Origin: Siphlonurus alternatus
Taxonomy: Eukaryota; Arthropoda; Insecta; Ephemeroptera; Siphlonuridae
Assembly (NCBI GenBank): GCA_949825025.1
Contig: OX463782.1
Coordinates: 36,729,951-36,793,950, forward strand
Direction: 5' to 3'
Length of the DNA: 64,000 nucleotides
This document shows, piece by piece, positions 1 to 12,743 of the stretch. The notes below the pieces were generated by a model, which saw nothing but the letters and a program-made list of their open reading frames with translations, was not told the origin of the DNA and did no database searches. The position numbers were made by a program, and so were the translations under genes. The first letter of the stretch is position 1. Every line of letters starts with the position of its first letter.

Positions 1-2
1 AT

Positions 3-3000
3 CTACGACCGAGCAAGTTTAATATAGTCAGCCTGGGCAATAATATAGTCAGATCTTATGGCTACATTAACAAGAAATTACGTATTAACGGTAGAAAGTA
101 TAGAATGGAAATGCATGTGGTCGAACACCACAATAGCCAATACGAGGGCTTGTTAGGACTTGATTTCTTGCGGAAGTATCAGGGCGTTATAGACGTAGCA
201 AATCAGGAGATAATGCTCTGCGGCGGCAGGGTGTCGCTAGCCTCCTGTACAGCAGATTCACATAAACATGTTGATGCCTTGGGAATCGCAACCCCAGACG
301 GGCTCTTGCCAACATATAGTGAGCTGGTGCTGCCTGACCCTGTTACTATTCCTCCAGAGGCTGCGAAAATGATTTTTCTACAGGTACCTAGAAAGCAATT
401 AAGTGCAAAAAGAGATGCTGTATATGTTGTTGATCCGCTAGAAATAAATCAAGAGCTCGATGAGAAGAAAATATATGTCGCGCGCAGCGTTAGCAAGGCC
501 ATAAGAAATGAGTGTGGTTCTGAGCGCTGTAAATCTGACTGCAATAGGTGGAAATATTTGTTGCCGGTAAAATTAATTAATCTTAGCAGAGCTGAGGTGA
601 AGTTGAGGAAAGGCAGCAAAGCTGGAGTTACACAAGAAGTGTCAAGTTGCAGTATAGTAAACACGGAAGTAAATAGCGCGGCGTCAGCGGATTCCAGTTA
701 CACTGAAGAAAAGAGTGTGCATATAGCGTCATGCATGCAGCCAAATGATAATGAAATGAAAATAGATGCAGCTATCCTAGAAGAAAAATTGAAGCACTTA
801 TCAGAAGAAGATAAGAAGAAATACCGTGATTTGATAATGAATGAATTTGAGATTGTGTTTTTGGCAGGAAAGAAACACAAGGCCACGACCCTTATAGAAC
901 ACAAGATCAACACAGGGAATGCAGCCCCTGTGAGACGCCGTGGTTATAAAATTGCCCATGCTTTACAGCCGTACGCCGATGAGTTGGTTGGTGCCCAAAT
1001 AGATGCTGGTATCATCACCCAGAGTTTTAGCCCTTGGAGTGCTGGTTTGGTCCTTGTTCCTAAAAAAACAGCTGATGGTTCCCTTAGATATCGAATTACG
1101 CTGGATTTCAGACCCTTGAACTCAGTTACTGTCCCTGAAACCTACCCAATCCCTAATATTTCAGATAATATCAATAACCTATCAAATTGCAATGTTTTTA
1201 CTGTACTAGATTTGAAAGATTCGTATTACCACATACCTATTGCAAAGGACGACCAACCGAAGACAGGATTTTCAGTCCCGTCAGGAAAGCATGCAGGGCA
1301 TTATGAATATAAATACATGGCCATGGGTCTGAGGAATGCAGCAACGACTTTTCAGCGTTTTATCGATGGTGTGCTGCATGGTATACAGCCTATGATAGTT
1401 TTGTCCTACATAGATGACCTCATTATTTTTGGCCGGGATTTAGACGAAAATATTTCGAGACTTCGAGAAGTTCTGCAGCGCCTGAAGAATGCAAATCTGA
1501 CGTGTCAGTTGTCAAAGTGTCAGTTCGCTGTGTCTGAAGTACACTACTGTGGTGTGTACATATCCAACAATAAGGTGAAACCGGATCCTAAGCTTATAGA
1601 GAAGATCAAGGATTTTCCCATCCCCAAAGACGTTCGTGACGTCATGAGTTTCCTGGGGGTGTCAGGTTACTATCGCAGGTGGATTAAGGGGTATGCAGAC
1701 ATCGCTAGACCTCTTACTGATCTGTTGAGGGACAACCAGAGAAATACACGGAAGAAAATTGAGTTTACGCCAGAATGTGTGGAGGCATTTAATACCCTAA
1801 AGGAAAAGTTGATGTCATATCCTGTTCTCATTATACCTGACATGAACAAAGAGTTTAGGTTGTCAGTGGATTGCTCAGGGTATGCAGCAGGGTGTGTTCT
1901 GGAGCAGTTAGGGGATGACAAGAAGTATCATCCGTGTGCATATGCTTCCAGAAAGTTGAACAAAGCTGAACAAGGGTATAGTGCTACAGATCGTGAGATG
2001 TGTGCTCTTGTGTGGGCTGTTAAATACTTTCGTTATTATCTGGTTGGGCAAAAATGTTTCACTATTGTTACAGATCACGCGGCATTGCAGTATTTACTCT
2101 CTGTGAAAAACCCGGAGAGCAGGCTCTTACGGTTGAGTTTAGAGCTAGAAAATTACAGGTATAAGGTGGTTCATCGTCCCGGAAAATTATTACAAAATGC
2201 TGATGGTATGAGCAGGTTTGTAGCCTTGTTGAAACTTTCAATATTCAAGAATTACAGCAACATCAAGAGAGGGATCAGGAATGCTTGAAATTTGCATCAA
2301 AAAATAATTTTTATAAAGAACATGGCATATTATGGAGGCAAACCAAGAGTGGACCTCGTGCAGTGGTGCCAAAGTCACTTCGTAAAGTGATACTGCAGCA
2401 GCACCATGACTCAATACTTTCAGGGCACCCTGGTAAAAGTGTCACGAATAGGAAAATTGCAGTGCAGTACTGGTGGCCTTACAGACAGAGGGATGTAAAC
2501 GAGTATGTGGCTTCGTGTGACCAGTGTCAGAAAAGAAAATCTCACGACCGTGTGGAGATGGAGCTGGAAGAACTGCCAAGAGCCATTTCAGATAGTTGGA
2601 ATGGACATCACACAGCTTCCACGAGCAGAGGGAAATTGTAAGTACATCTTAACAACTTTAGACCATTTTAGTAGGTACATTGTTATGGTCCCGTTGGTTG
2701 ATCAGAAAGCGAGCACAATTGCAAAATGTCTGGTCGAGAAATTTTTCTTAGTGTACTCAGTGCCTCGTGCTATTATCACAGACCAGGGTCAAAACTTTAT
2801 GTCTGAGATCATGAAAGAGTTATGTAAGCTTTTTGACGTGAAAAAACTGCGTACAACGAGTTTTCATCCCGCCGGAAATGGAAGGACAGAAATCGTTCAT
2901 GCCAAAATCAAGAAAATACTGTCCCATTATTCGAATCTTAGGCAGAACAATTGGCCTAATATTCTCCCATATGTAGTGTCTTGTTACAATACCAAGCCAC

Positions 3001-3698
3001 ACTCGAGCACTGGCAGATCTCCTCATGAAATTGTTTTTGGTGTTCCTATGAGATCCCCTTTCAGTACAGTAGATCAAGAAATTGAGAGGATAGAGGATGT
3101 TGATGTAACCAGTTAAAGCGAAAAATTACGAGCTACGTGGGAAGAAGTATATGAAGGAAATTTAGCAGCTTTTGCGAGGCAAAAGAAAAGTCATGACAAG
3201 AGGGCAAAAGAAGTGGTTTTCAAAGTCGGAGACAAGGTCCTGTTATCGGACATTGTGGTGAAACCTGGGCATACTAGGAAACTGCAGGCACAATTCAAGG
3301 GTCCGTATACTGTGGTCAAGGTAATATCACGTGTTTTGGTGCAATTGCAGTTGCCAAATAGGCTCTTGATTGTCCATAATAATAGGCTAAAGAAATATAG
3401 GCAGAGAACATATGGTGCCTCGCGTGTCTTGTTTCAGGAGGGAGCTGACGAGGAGTCAGTGGCCGGCAGCAGCAGTGACAGCGAATCAGAGAGCAGCAAT
3501 GGCGTCGCAGAGCCAGCAGTGTCACTGAGCCCCCCTCCCTCTCCGCCCACTTCGCGTGCGTTGACACCAACAGCTGATCAAGCGCAGTCAGCTGTGTCAA
3601 CAAACACTGTCACGCCCCCACGTAGAGCTGGTTTGAGAGCAACGAAGGGTAGGACTGATAAACATTTTTATCGCAATTTAGCAGGGGTGGAAGATTAA
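3..3698 (+). pseudogene. pol: Gypsy pol (PR-RT-RNaseH-IN), 5'-partial, frameshifted
   Basis: The reading frame is open from base 3, so the true start is outside the window. A protease-end motif LLGLDFL lies near 150. RT motifs follow (DLKDSYYHIP near 1210, YIDD near 1410), then RNase H (LSVDCSGYAAG near 1860, TDHAALQYL near 2070). The frame is lost near 2.23 kb, where similarity moves to another frame that carries the integrase HHCC finger (2.4-2.55 kb). It moves back near 2.58 kb for the catalytic core (MDITQ, TDQGQN, GRTE). An in-frame TAA at 3114-3116 precedes the GPY/F-like module (VGDKVLLSD, about 3220). The last stop is at 3696-3698. At least two frameshifts and one nonsense codon are visible, so pol is inactive in this copy. 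Confidence 0.85.
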
Positions 3699-3713
3699 TA
3701 AACATTTTTCAAG

Positions 3714-5552
3714 ATGCGTTTGTGTGTAGTTTTTGTTGTATTGCTTTTTACAGTGTGTGTTTTGTGTGTTTCGTTTGAAGTGAAAAATGTGACGAACAGC
3801 GTGATTTTTATAAGGACTGACACTGTGGGGATATCGGCAAGTAAGTTCAAACTGGTGCTTGAGATTGATTGTGAAAATGTTAAGAAGCAGCATGATGCGT
3901 TGGAGCTTCAGTTCAGGTCACTTACTGAAATGTGGCGAGAGAAACCTTCTGAAAGCACGTCAGCTGATATCCTTACTAGTGCGTTTCAGTATATGGTTAA
4001 CATGTTTCACGAGTATTCGACTGAAGTAGTTGAGTTTTACAATCTGTTACCGCAGAGCAAAGTTCAGAGAAGGGATTCATGGTTCCCTGGCATAGGTAAA
4101 ATGCTTAGAGGTGGTTTTGGTACACTGGATGAAGCAGATGAGAAAGATATACGAGATGAGTTAGATGCAATGCATGCTGAGATAGAAAACTCAACCTCAG
4201 TGTTGGGTAGAACTATGTTGTATTTCAGGGGCATTGATGAGAAAATGGCTAACAACAGTAAATTCATGCAGAGTTTAGCGCAAAGCATGGTGCAGAAAGT
4301 GCAAGAGTTTAATGTGAATTTTCTGCGTGAGTCGCAAGCTATGAAATACAAAGTTGATTCAGTTAATTCGGATTTTGCGTTTTCAAACATGATGCACCAA
4401 CTTGGGCATATGCTTAACTCAAATAGGCTTGAATTAAATGTGTTCAGGTCTGCGGTTCAAGCGACATTGCGTCATCAATTAACTTCTGACATCTTGCACT
4501 CTACACTATTCCTCGCCTTGCTAGAGAATATTCAGAAAAACTTGTCCCCTGGCTTGTCTATGATTGCACCTGTTTCTAGAGAGTATATTAATATATTCTA
4601 TAATGCAGCCAGGGTGGTTCCGTTTATGCATGGTGGAAAGTTTATGTTGGTTGTTACAATTCCCTTAATTGCCCAAGATAACGTATATCACAAGTATCAA
4701 ATTTTGTCTATACCAGTGTACAACAAGGCTCTAGGATATGCTCTGCAGGTTGTAGTTCCAAAGTTTGTTTACGTAAGCCGTGATGTGTCAAAATATTTTG
4801 TGTCTGATGATGATAGTTTAGTGTGCATAGAAAGCGTTATGCATATCTGTGAGGTAACAAGGGAAGTGTATTCAGTGTCTCATAAGACGTGTGTAATTAA
4901 TCTGTTCTTAAGTCAATCGCATGATCTGTGTGCCACGCAAATAAATAAGTTAACAATTCCGTATGTGCGTAGGGTACAATCTGATGTGATTGTTTCAGTA
5001 CCAACAGCCATGGCAGTAATTGTTAAGTGTCCAGCTGTTGATGTTCCCCCCACCGTCCAGTCATTAAATATAGAGGGCGTAAAGTTAATGGAAAATGTTG
5101 CAAGCTGTGATGTTTCAGGGGATGGTTTCCGTTCGTTGCCCCGGTATTCAGTTAGTAAGCAGCTAAATATTACCCTGGGTAAAAATCCGGTGAAATTTAC
5201 AGGGGACCTGGCGCTGACACATAAGGAGTTGCACAATGTTTCAAGTCAATTTGGCACACTTGATATTAAGTCTATGTTGGATTCATATAATTGGCATGAA
5301 AATGAACCGAGAAAATTTGCTGAGATTGTTAAAGAGGTTCAGGCTCTTGCTGAGCATAAACGAAGAGTAATTACACATGCGGCAGTAAGCTCAAGTGGGT
5401 CATTTTTCACTGTTTTGGTGGTTGCTGGTATAATTTTTGCTGTGGTATATTTCAAGAAGTTGTGTTGTTTTAAAACAATTATAATAAGAGGAATGCGAGA
5501 ACCGCAACCAGACCCCGAGCAAGCAAATAATGAACCAATACCTTCCTATTGA
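3714..5552 (+). CDS. env: envelope-like glycoprotein of the Gypsy element
   Basis: An uninterrupted 612-aa ORF starts 15 nt after the pol stop. It has a hydrophobic N-terminal signal (residues 1-20), a basic site QRRDSW near residue 117 followed by a hydrophobic Gly-rich stretch ending FGTLDEAD, a long helical region, several cysteines in the C-terminal half, one strong membrane anchor near residues 565-587 (FFTVLVVAGIIFAVVYF) and a short cytoplasmic tail. Basic cleavage site, fusion-peptide-like segment and FGTLD motif are typical of baculovirus-F-like env proteins of insect errantiviruses; that assignment is by family knowledge. ATG at 3714 is the first Met and directly precedes the signal sequence. 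It is notable that env is intact while pol is not. Confidence 0.8.
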   Translation: MRLCVVFVVLLFTVCVLCVSFEVKNVTNSVIFIRTDTVGISASKFKLVLEIDCENVKKQHDALELQFRSLTEMWREKPSESTSADILTSAFQYMVNMFHEYSTEVVEFYNLLPQSKVQRRDSWFPGIGKMLRGGFGTLDEADEKDIRDELDAMHAEIENSTSVLGRTMLYFRGIDEKMANNSKFMQSLAQSMVQKVQEFNVNFLRESQAMKYKVDSVNSDFAFSNMMHQLGHMLNSNRLELNVFRSAVQATLRHQLTSDILHSTLFLALLENIQKNLSPGLSMIAPVSREYINIFYNAARVVPFMHGGKFMLVVTIPLIAQDNVYHKYQILSIPVYNKALGYALQVVVPKFVYVSRDVSKYFVSDDDSLVCIESVMHICEVTREVYSVSHKTCVINLFLSQSHDLCATQINKLTIPYVRRVQSDVIVSVPTAMAVIVKCPAVDVPPTVQSLNIEGVKLMENVASCDVSGDGFRSLPRYSVSKQLNITLGKNPVKFTGDLALTHKELHNVSSQFGTLDIKSMLDSYNWHENEPRKFAEIVKEVQALAEHKRRVITHAAVSSSGSFFTVLVVAGIIFAVVYFKKLCCFKTIIIRGMREPQPDPEQANNEPIPSY

Positions 5553-5827
5553 TACACTTCATTTATGGTTTATCTTGTTAATGGGTTACTTATTTTGTTG
5601 ACGTTGTTCAATTTAAATTATTATAGTTGATAATGATTGGGTTTTATCATCATATTGTTTTGCAATAAATTGCTCTTGTTAAGTTTTTTTTCTCAATACA
5701 GCTGTTATAATGTTTTGTTTCAATGTATAATTATATGCCATCTAGTGAGGGTTATTAGAACTAGATGAATGTTGTTTACATCGGAGAAAATTTTGAATGT
5801 TTTTATCTCGATGTATTAATTGCATGT

Positions 5828-5858
5828 AAAAGAGTCTTACCACTTGTAAGACTCTTTT
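5828..5858. repeat. perfect 13-bp hairpin, 5-nt loop
   Basis: AAAAGAGTCTTAC (5828-5840), loop CACTT, then GTAAGACTCTTTT (5846-5858). The right arm is shared with 11844-11858, so it may be an LTR terminus facing the end of the env element. Confidence 0.8.
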
Positions 5859-6159
5859 CTTACGTATTTAATTAATTTATCTGTTCCTAAAGGTGGAGGA
5901 AAATTCTTAACTGAGACTCGTAAATACTGCTAATACTTAGAGTTTATTGTCTATTTACTACAGGTGTATGCGGCGGCCTGCGTGGCCACCGCGCAAGACG
6001 CTCACGCGCCCGCGGCTAGCACCCGAGTGATCAAGTAACGTCATCCGGTTCTCTCGCCTTATGCACAAAGTGCTGACATGTGGTTCTCATGCCGTGTACA
6101 ATACGGATCATGGAAATTATCAACCTGCACGTACTATCTGCTGGGAAGGGAACCTTACA
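5845..6159 (-). mobile_element. putative LTR (minus orientation), 315 bp
   Basis: Read on the minus strand the block begins TGTAAGG and ends TCTTACA (terminal TGTAA/TTACA). It is GC-rich in its first half and carries a polyadenylation-type AATAAA (complement of 5944-5949). It is preceded by a purine run, AGGGGGGGG (complement of 6162-6170). Its last 15 nt match the LTR edge at 11844-11858, which sits beside a PBS-like sequence. A competing reading is a plus-strand terminal exon after ctacag at 5964 (a 24-codon frame ending near 6039); I prefer the LTR. Confidence 0.4.
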
Positions 6160-9100
6160 GGCCCCCCCCTAAACTTCGTCACTCCTGGGACGACACAAGT
6201 TGAATATTTATTGAAGCAGATAGTTTGAATGGGGTGCATTTAAATTGAACCACAATTCATTGATGACTAAACAAAATTTAAATATTATTATGAAATTATT
6301 ACTTGATCATTCAAGGCATATTTAAAAAAATCCCAATACAATATAAAAATTATTTCTTCGTAGCGTGTTGCGATGACGGTGTTCTTGGTCTCTTGATCCG
6401 ACATCTCCTGAAACATGAAAACAAAAAGGCGGTATCTTGGCTTGACCCAATAACAAACAAAAATTACTGTATTTTACTTTTTGTGTGGCGATATAAAATA
6501 TATGATATAATGATGTAATAAAACATGAGCAAAATGCTTGTAGGTTATTTTCCTTTTCTTTTTCATTTTTATTTTTTATATTACTTGTTGTATATGAGAA
6601 TACAATATTTTGGCCATTAATTTGATTTTAAACCAACTGAATATTTTTATGTATTATAATATTAGAGCTGTTATTATTTCAAAACAATTTACTTTTCATA
6701 AAATTTATCGATACATTAATTATTATGGTGTATAAAATTATGCTATAATATATATATTGACTTTAACTTTACCAAAACAGTTCTGACTTTATCAATTAGT
6801 TAATTTAGTATTTTGCACTGGCCGTTGATATTACTCATTGCACAAATATTAAAAATTGAATAATATAGATTTAAAAAATTTTATTGACATCATCATATAT
6901 TAGTTTTTCCAGTGTTTCCTGTTGAAGGGCTTACTGTTTCTGTCTAAAGCTTGTTCCTTTGACCTTATCATATTACTTACAAACTTGTCATGATATACAT
7001 TATATAAAATTGCGTGTTATGCAATATGAACATACTGATGATTCCAGTTTCCGTCTGGACTTTGGCTTAGAAATATAAGAACTCTAGCATTTTAATTACA
7101 GTATGTTGAACATTATTAATTTGGGTATATCATTTTATGTGGGTAATACATGGCATGGCAAACTGAATATTGTTGCAAAAATTCGCACCTAAAATTTTTA
7201 CTTAAAAACTGTGCAGACTTACTGTTGCTTGTATGGGGAATATAAATACCAGATTTATTATTGTTATATCTGCTTGCATTATGCATTATATGATCCTTTA
7301 GTTCACATTTTCAATAACTGTGATCTTAAAAAAAATACTTATAATATTTATGACATATTTTGCATATTAAGTATTGAATTTTTTTTTTGTAGTAAATTAA
7401 AATTTAAATTAATGCACATAAATTTAATTGACTCGATTTTACATTATTATGCAACATGATAGTAGATTGTATGTATAAAATTGTTTTGTAAAATACTTTC
7501 AATGTTATTTTTTTTTTTTTTTTTTTAATTCCTTTTTTTAATTTTTAAATGGTTCAGTGACTATCTTATGATAATATTGATTTTTAATTTTACAATACCT
7601 TAAAAAATTTAGATGGTCATTGGAATTTTAGTATTTTGTATAAAATTATTTTTTATCGTTATGTATTTGAGTCAGACAAATTTTTTTTCAAATTACTTAA
7701 TTTATTTTGGTTATTTACAAATAAGATATGATTTTGTTGCAAAAATATTGAAACCATTTTTTTTTTTACTATTTTTTTCCTCAGAAAAATGATTTTGTAG
7801 CTTTATTTTATTTCATTATGTTTCTTTACCACTGAAAATAGTATAATTTATTGATGTTAAACTTACATGTCATGAAATTACTTGTTTATTTTAAATAATA
7901 CATATGCATTTTCACAGTGTTTTTAAATTGCAGCAGACTCAATGTTTTACCATTTGTAAAATTTAATGATTGATTGATAATATTTATATTGTGCAGCATT
8001 GGTCGATATTTTGACGTAGACTATTCCACATTTAATTTGCTATTAGCTTAAGAAGAATAAGAAGATCATTTCAGTTATAGTATTTGACTTGATATTATTG
8101 TTAATTTATTTTTATTTATACATTTTTTAGGCACATGAAGATAAGTACTTTGAAAGCCTCTATTTTTTAATTTAATATTTTCCCACAAACACTTGATTTG
8201 AACCGAAAGACAATCAATTGATTTGAAAATTGCTTATGTTTTTATAAATATTTGAACCTGTAATGGCTTAAAAATTGGATACACAGCTGAATTTTTATTC
8301 ACTGTTAGTGATTTGATGCTATTTTTTTTTTTTTTAAATGAATACAGTAAGCATTTAATAATTTTTTAATTTATATGAATATAACTGTACACATTTTCAT
8401 AATATTCAATGATTAAATACATATTCTGCTAATTTTACCTTTGCGATTAAATGCAATTTAATTGATTATGTATTAATTATTTTATGTTGAAATTAGTTTT
8501 TAGTAAAAGTACAGTGCTGTTAAAGAAAAGCTGAAAAATAACGTTATTTATTTTATGTTATGCATCTAGCACTATAGTACTGCTTATACATGTTAAATGC
8601 TTGGCTTACTGGATGGCAAGTTACTCTTTTTTATCTATAGTATGTTGAAAACTGATCTACGCTCGCTGCTTGCAGACAGTGAGTTAATGTTACACACTCT
8701 TTCCCAAGTTCATTTACACTCTGCAACTTTTTTGTAGGTACAAATTATATTTAATATTTCTTTTAAATTCAGTTTGTATTTTATAATTAGCCCATATCGT
8801 CTTGAATTGTGATTGATTTTTGTAATATGATTTGATAATAATTGATTTATGCAGTAAGACTTTTATTGGCTGAATTGATTGATTGTAAATTTAATTTTGA
8901 ACTGACTGATCTTTTACATGAATTGCTCTGAGTTTCGTTTAACAGATATTTTTATTGTTGTGACATTATTTTTTTATAGCTAGACATTTTCTTTATTTAA
9001 TTGATTCATTTTATAAACAGACTGCCAGATGAAACTTATAAATTTATAATTGATCAAGTTTGATGCGTTTTTGTGACTTTTCTTCTGCTTAAATAAGTCT

Positions 9101-10325
9101 ATTATTCTCTCTTGAGTAGCTTATTATATAGTTTGTGATTAGCTTACTTGTATTTATTTACTATTCATTACAGTCACTTTACTGAAAATTGGTGCACATA
9201 GAGGGAGTGAGGATTGGCTTTTACTTAAGGACTCAGATGTCTCACAAATTACAGCATCGCTCGTTGTACTATAAGAGCGACGGGCGTCCCCTTGTATAGC
9301 TGTGACTGCGACGTACTCATTATTGCATTTTTATTATTAATAATATATTTTATTTATTATTGCCTATCAACCTGCAACATAGACTCTGGCTAGGGCAGTG
9401 CGATACATCTTATAGGCTTGGAAGTACAGTCGCTATATACTACAAACAGATATACTTGCGTGAATATGACACTGGCTGCCCCTTAGAACATTCAATTTTA
9501 GGGTTGCTTCAGACGTAAGGTAGATTATGCAATTCTAGCAGCATCAGATGGGTTGGCCTTCCCACAATAAATGCGTTTACATGTTCCTGTACCTCGTGCT
9601 AACAAAGGCTGAGTACGGTTTTGATGCCATACTCAATACAATGCGCCACGACTATATAGCCCTAATTTTTTACCAATAAATCATTTCATAGCATACCGTC
9701 ATGTAGTTTGTGGATTCCATTTCCACAAGGTGAGATTCAACATTAACTAGTTTTATTTTATATTTAATATGTATTTGATATACTTGTAAACTGAGTAGCC
9801 ATTATTTATTATTTTCATTTGATTACCACCTCTGCTTTTTCACCAGCATGTTATTTAACGCTTGATCACTTGATGTTAGATATTACATTTTTTTTTTTAC
9901 TGCAGTTTAAAGCATTTTGTGATTTTATCATAGTTTTGATGATATTTGATTACTGTTACGGCTTTCTATGTAAACCAATAAGTTTTAAAATAATTATTAT
10001 TATTATTATTTTTTTTTTAACTGTGTAATTGATTAACTTTAAATTCATACAGTGTAAAGTTCTGGAATTTGTGAAAATTATGAAAATTAAATGAAAACTG
10101 ACAAAGTTCCTTCGGTAGAATTGGAAATACTTATATATCATGTTGCAATACATTGGTATTTTGTTGCAATTATTTATTGCTTTTCCAAAATGTATTTTCT
10201 CAAGTAACTTATGCAATTATATTATCAAGAAATATTGACAGTATAGCGATATATGCACTTCATTCTTAATCATTTCATTTTAAATCAAGCATTATTTATG
10301 ATGATATATATTATGTGTCAAATTT

Positions 10326-10361
<36 letters not shown>

Positions 10362-11823
10362 TATAGAACAGTACATTTTACATCAGAAATTACAATTTAC
10401 AATTTTTTAATTGATTGAGTTCGACTGACAAGAGTTGTATTTTCATTTACTGTACTTTTTTTTTTTTTTTTTTACAGTGTAATTTATTTTCACACGACTT
10501 TTAATTAACTTATATAAAAAGAATAATTTTGATTGCACATTGATTTTTTTTTTTTACAGAATAAAATGAATTTACTATTAAATTGTTAATTTTTAAAATT
10601 CCGAGGAAATATTGGCAATGCTGACATAATTTTTAAAAAAACGTTATGCAAGATATATTTATTTTTTAATTTATGAAACTGAAACAGTACTACGTTATAT
10701 AGCAATTAATTTTTCTCAACTCTCGTATTCATTTTTATGTTAGATTCATTGTATGATTTGAAATCTTATTAAAATTGTTTATTGTTTACTTTTACTTTAT
10801 TTCGATCTATTGTTGCGTGCGTATTTGTGCTTAATTCAATGTCTGTCGAAGATTTATATACCAAATTTTACTTGTACTGTTCACAAGGAATGTGCTTTTC
10901 TATAGTATAGCCGTTTATATCGATAATAAAATCACTTGCTTATATAAAATATTTACATACGATCGTCATTCAATATCTTATATCAGCCATTATCATAATA
11001 ATGAAATACTTATAAATCTAAATAACAGGGAAACTTCTTTTTTACAATTATAATATGTTCGTTCATCTCGTTTATTGTCATTATATAGTTTGTTTGTTTT
11101 TTTTGTTTTTTTTTTTTAGTTTGCACAAAAATATGTATTGCAATCTTATCACTTTTTTTTTTTTTTTTAGTTGTTTATTGTGTTCTCCCATTTTTGTTGG
11201 GAGAGAAAAAAAAATTAAGTATATTTTATTACTGAAAAGAAAAATGTAAAATTCTAGCTGAAAAAATATAACAAATCTTGTTAACTTTATATTTGCGAAA
11301 TTTATTATTGATTTAAAACACTCATTGAATGAACATATTTGCCACATGCAATTACAAATTGACTTCAGTTAAACTTTGGGTCATAGCCTACCTCTTTTGC
11401 TTTCATCCGACGTGGATCAACATGGCGTTTAGCTGCTACGGCTGTCGCGCGATCTCTGCAAGGCTTTCAGCACGGCTCCTCTCAGCTGCAGACATCCCCA
11501 GGTTACTCATCCGGGGGTCGAACATCCTTGGCTCGAAGACTCAGCAAGCCCTCTCGATGTGGGTTGTCTACTGCGCAGGCTTATTTTGACTCTCGAAATG
11601 ATGAGCGTTGATGCAGCTTCTTGATTTCTTGACCGTCGAATCTTTTTCTTTTATGTAACACGTACGTCGTATTTTGTTCTACCAAGCAGCAAATTATTAC
11701 CTCTTAGTTAATAATAAAAAAAACTTCACTTTTACTCACGTGAAATTTATAAAACAGTTATTTAATTTTATCCTCCTTTTTAGGAACAGACTTGAGTTCG
11801 TTTCTGATTAATAGAAAATCAGT
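6160..11823. other. 5.7 kb AT-rich DNA, no gene seen
   Basis: Mostly A/T with many T-runs (e.g. 7508-7526, 10328-10359, 10456-10474). No ORF has recognisable similarity. Two patches are richer in GC (about 9230-9640 and 11395-11590), without convincing splice-bounded coding sequence. It could be the non-coding interior of a minus-strand LTR element (see flanking entries), or a long 3' UTR or intron. Confidence 0.5.
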
Positions 11824-11863
11824 ATCCCGTTTCTGACACCACTTGTAAGATTCTTTTCAAATA
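11824..11863 (-). other. PBS-like site next to an LTR edge
   Basis: On the minus strand an LTR-like end (…GAATCTTACA, finishing at 11844) is followed by AG and then TGGTGTCAGAAACGGGAT (complement of 11824-11841). TGG at this position and the GTGTCAGAA-type sequence are usual for tRNA primer-binding sites of metazoan LTR elements. The LTR itself is cut short at 11864 by a MITE. Confidence 0.5.
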
Positions 11864-12175
11864 GAGTATTGTCCTCAATTTTTTTATTGCAGACATGGAT
11901 AGAGGGTGCAAAGTTATGCTACCCTGATTTTTTTCAGATTTTTTAGAGCCCGGGAACTATTTTTAAAAAAAATTTGAAAGTCCTTTTCGTAACGTCACGA
12001 GACGCCGCTCCTTAAGAAAAAGGTAGGACTTGCCGCCGCGTGACGTCACAAAAAGGACTTTCAATAATTGTTTAAAAATAGTTCCAGGTCTCAAAACAAT
12101 CTGAAAAAAATCAGGGTAGCATAACTTTGCACCCTCTATCCATTTCTGCAATAAAAAAAATTGAGGACAATACTC
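11864..12175. mobile_element. foldback MITE, family 'ATTGCAG', subfamily A, copy 1
   Basis: Long imperfect inverted repeat. The arms read GAGTATTGTCCTC, T-run, ATTGCAG, then TAGAGGGTGCAAAGTTATGC, and mirror at the right end. The centre holds inverted GACGCC/GGCGGC segments and a CRE-like TGACGTCA at 12041-12048. Other subfamily A copies lie at 33384-33701 and 53442-53768. No transposase is encoded. Confidence 0.85.
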
Positions 12176-12185
12176 CATTTAACGC

Positions 12186-12296
12186 TTAACGCGATATTCG
12201 CCACCGGAATGCGCATTTGCTCGCCACATAGGATTTCACAGTTTCTGTGACAAAATCGCGTCGCATCGCCGCTGTCGCCTTCATCTGAATCCGCCT
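12186..12296. mobile_element. half of a Harbinger-like MITE (family E)
   Basis: Matches the right half of the element at 12803-13011 and ends CATCTGAATCCGCC; the left half is missing. Confidence 0.7.
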
Positions 12297-12743
12297 TTTT
12301 ATACAATCTAAAAAAGAAATGATATAATATAAGTCAAGCTTTTGTATCTAAATTTGCAATTAAAATATATGTTGTTTGCTCATTGTGGCATGATTCATGA
12401 CTTAATAATGATGTGCACAGTACAGATTTCTAAGAGATTTTTATATCGAGAAAGCAAGATACAGACAGAAAAAAAGTAAAATGTGATTCAATAAACTTTT
12501 TACGTGGATTTATCACATATTGTGAGAGCAATGACTGATTATTACCGTTTTAATGCATACGTGAAAATAGTATCGATGGATTTAAATAGTAATCAAATCG
12601 TTGAGAACAGTAATGAGACTAATGAGTAATTATTTTTTTTAAATAATTACATTTTATGTTAATTATGTTCTATATTATAATATTGAATAAATGATATTTA
12701 GTTTCGGCTTTTAAATGTTAAAATTGTACTATAATAGTATTAC
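12297..12743. other. no feature seen
   Basis: AT-rich sequence without a supported ORF or a repeat I can match elsewhere in the window. Confidence 0.5.

Larger units (their letters stand above)
1..5844 (+). mobile_element. Gypsy-type LTR element with env (5' part outside window)
   Basis: The order protease end, reverse transcriptase, RNase H, integrase, GPY/F-like tail and then a separate membrane-protein ORF is that of env-bearing Ty3/Gypsy elements (errantivirus-like). The 5' LTR, gag and most of the protease lie left of the window. The 3' limit is uncertain because no clear polypurine tract plus LTR follows the env stop. A perfect hairpin at 5828-5858 and an LTR-like block from 5845 mark the likely junction. 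pol has several lesions, so this copy cannot move on its own; env is open. Confidence 0.85.

Noticed and set aside
5965..6039. Terminal exon reading VYAAACVATAQD…TRVIK then stop
   Set aside because: It has an acceptor-like ctacag but no upstream partner, and the block has LTR-like ends, an AATAAA on the other strand and a purine tract. Kept only as an alternative.
11329..11589. 86-aa plus-strand ORF in a GC-richer patch
   Set aside because: No domain, no splice sites in a consistent phase, no similarity I recognise.
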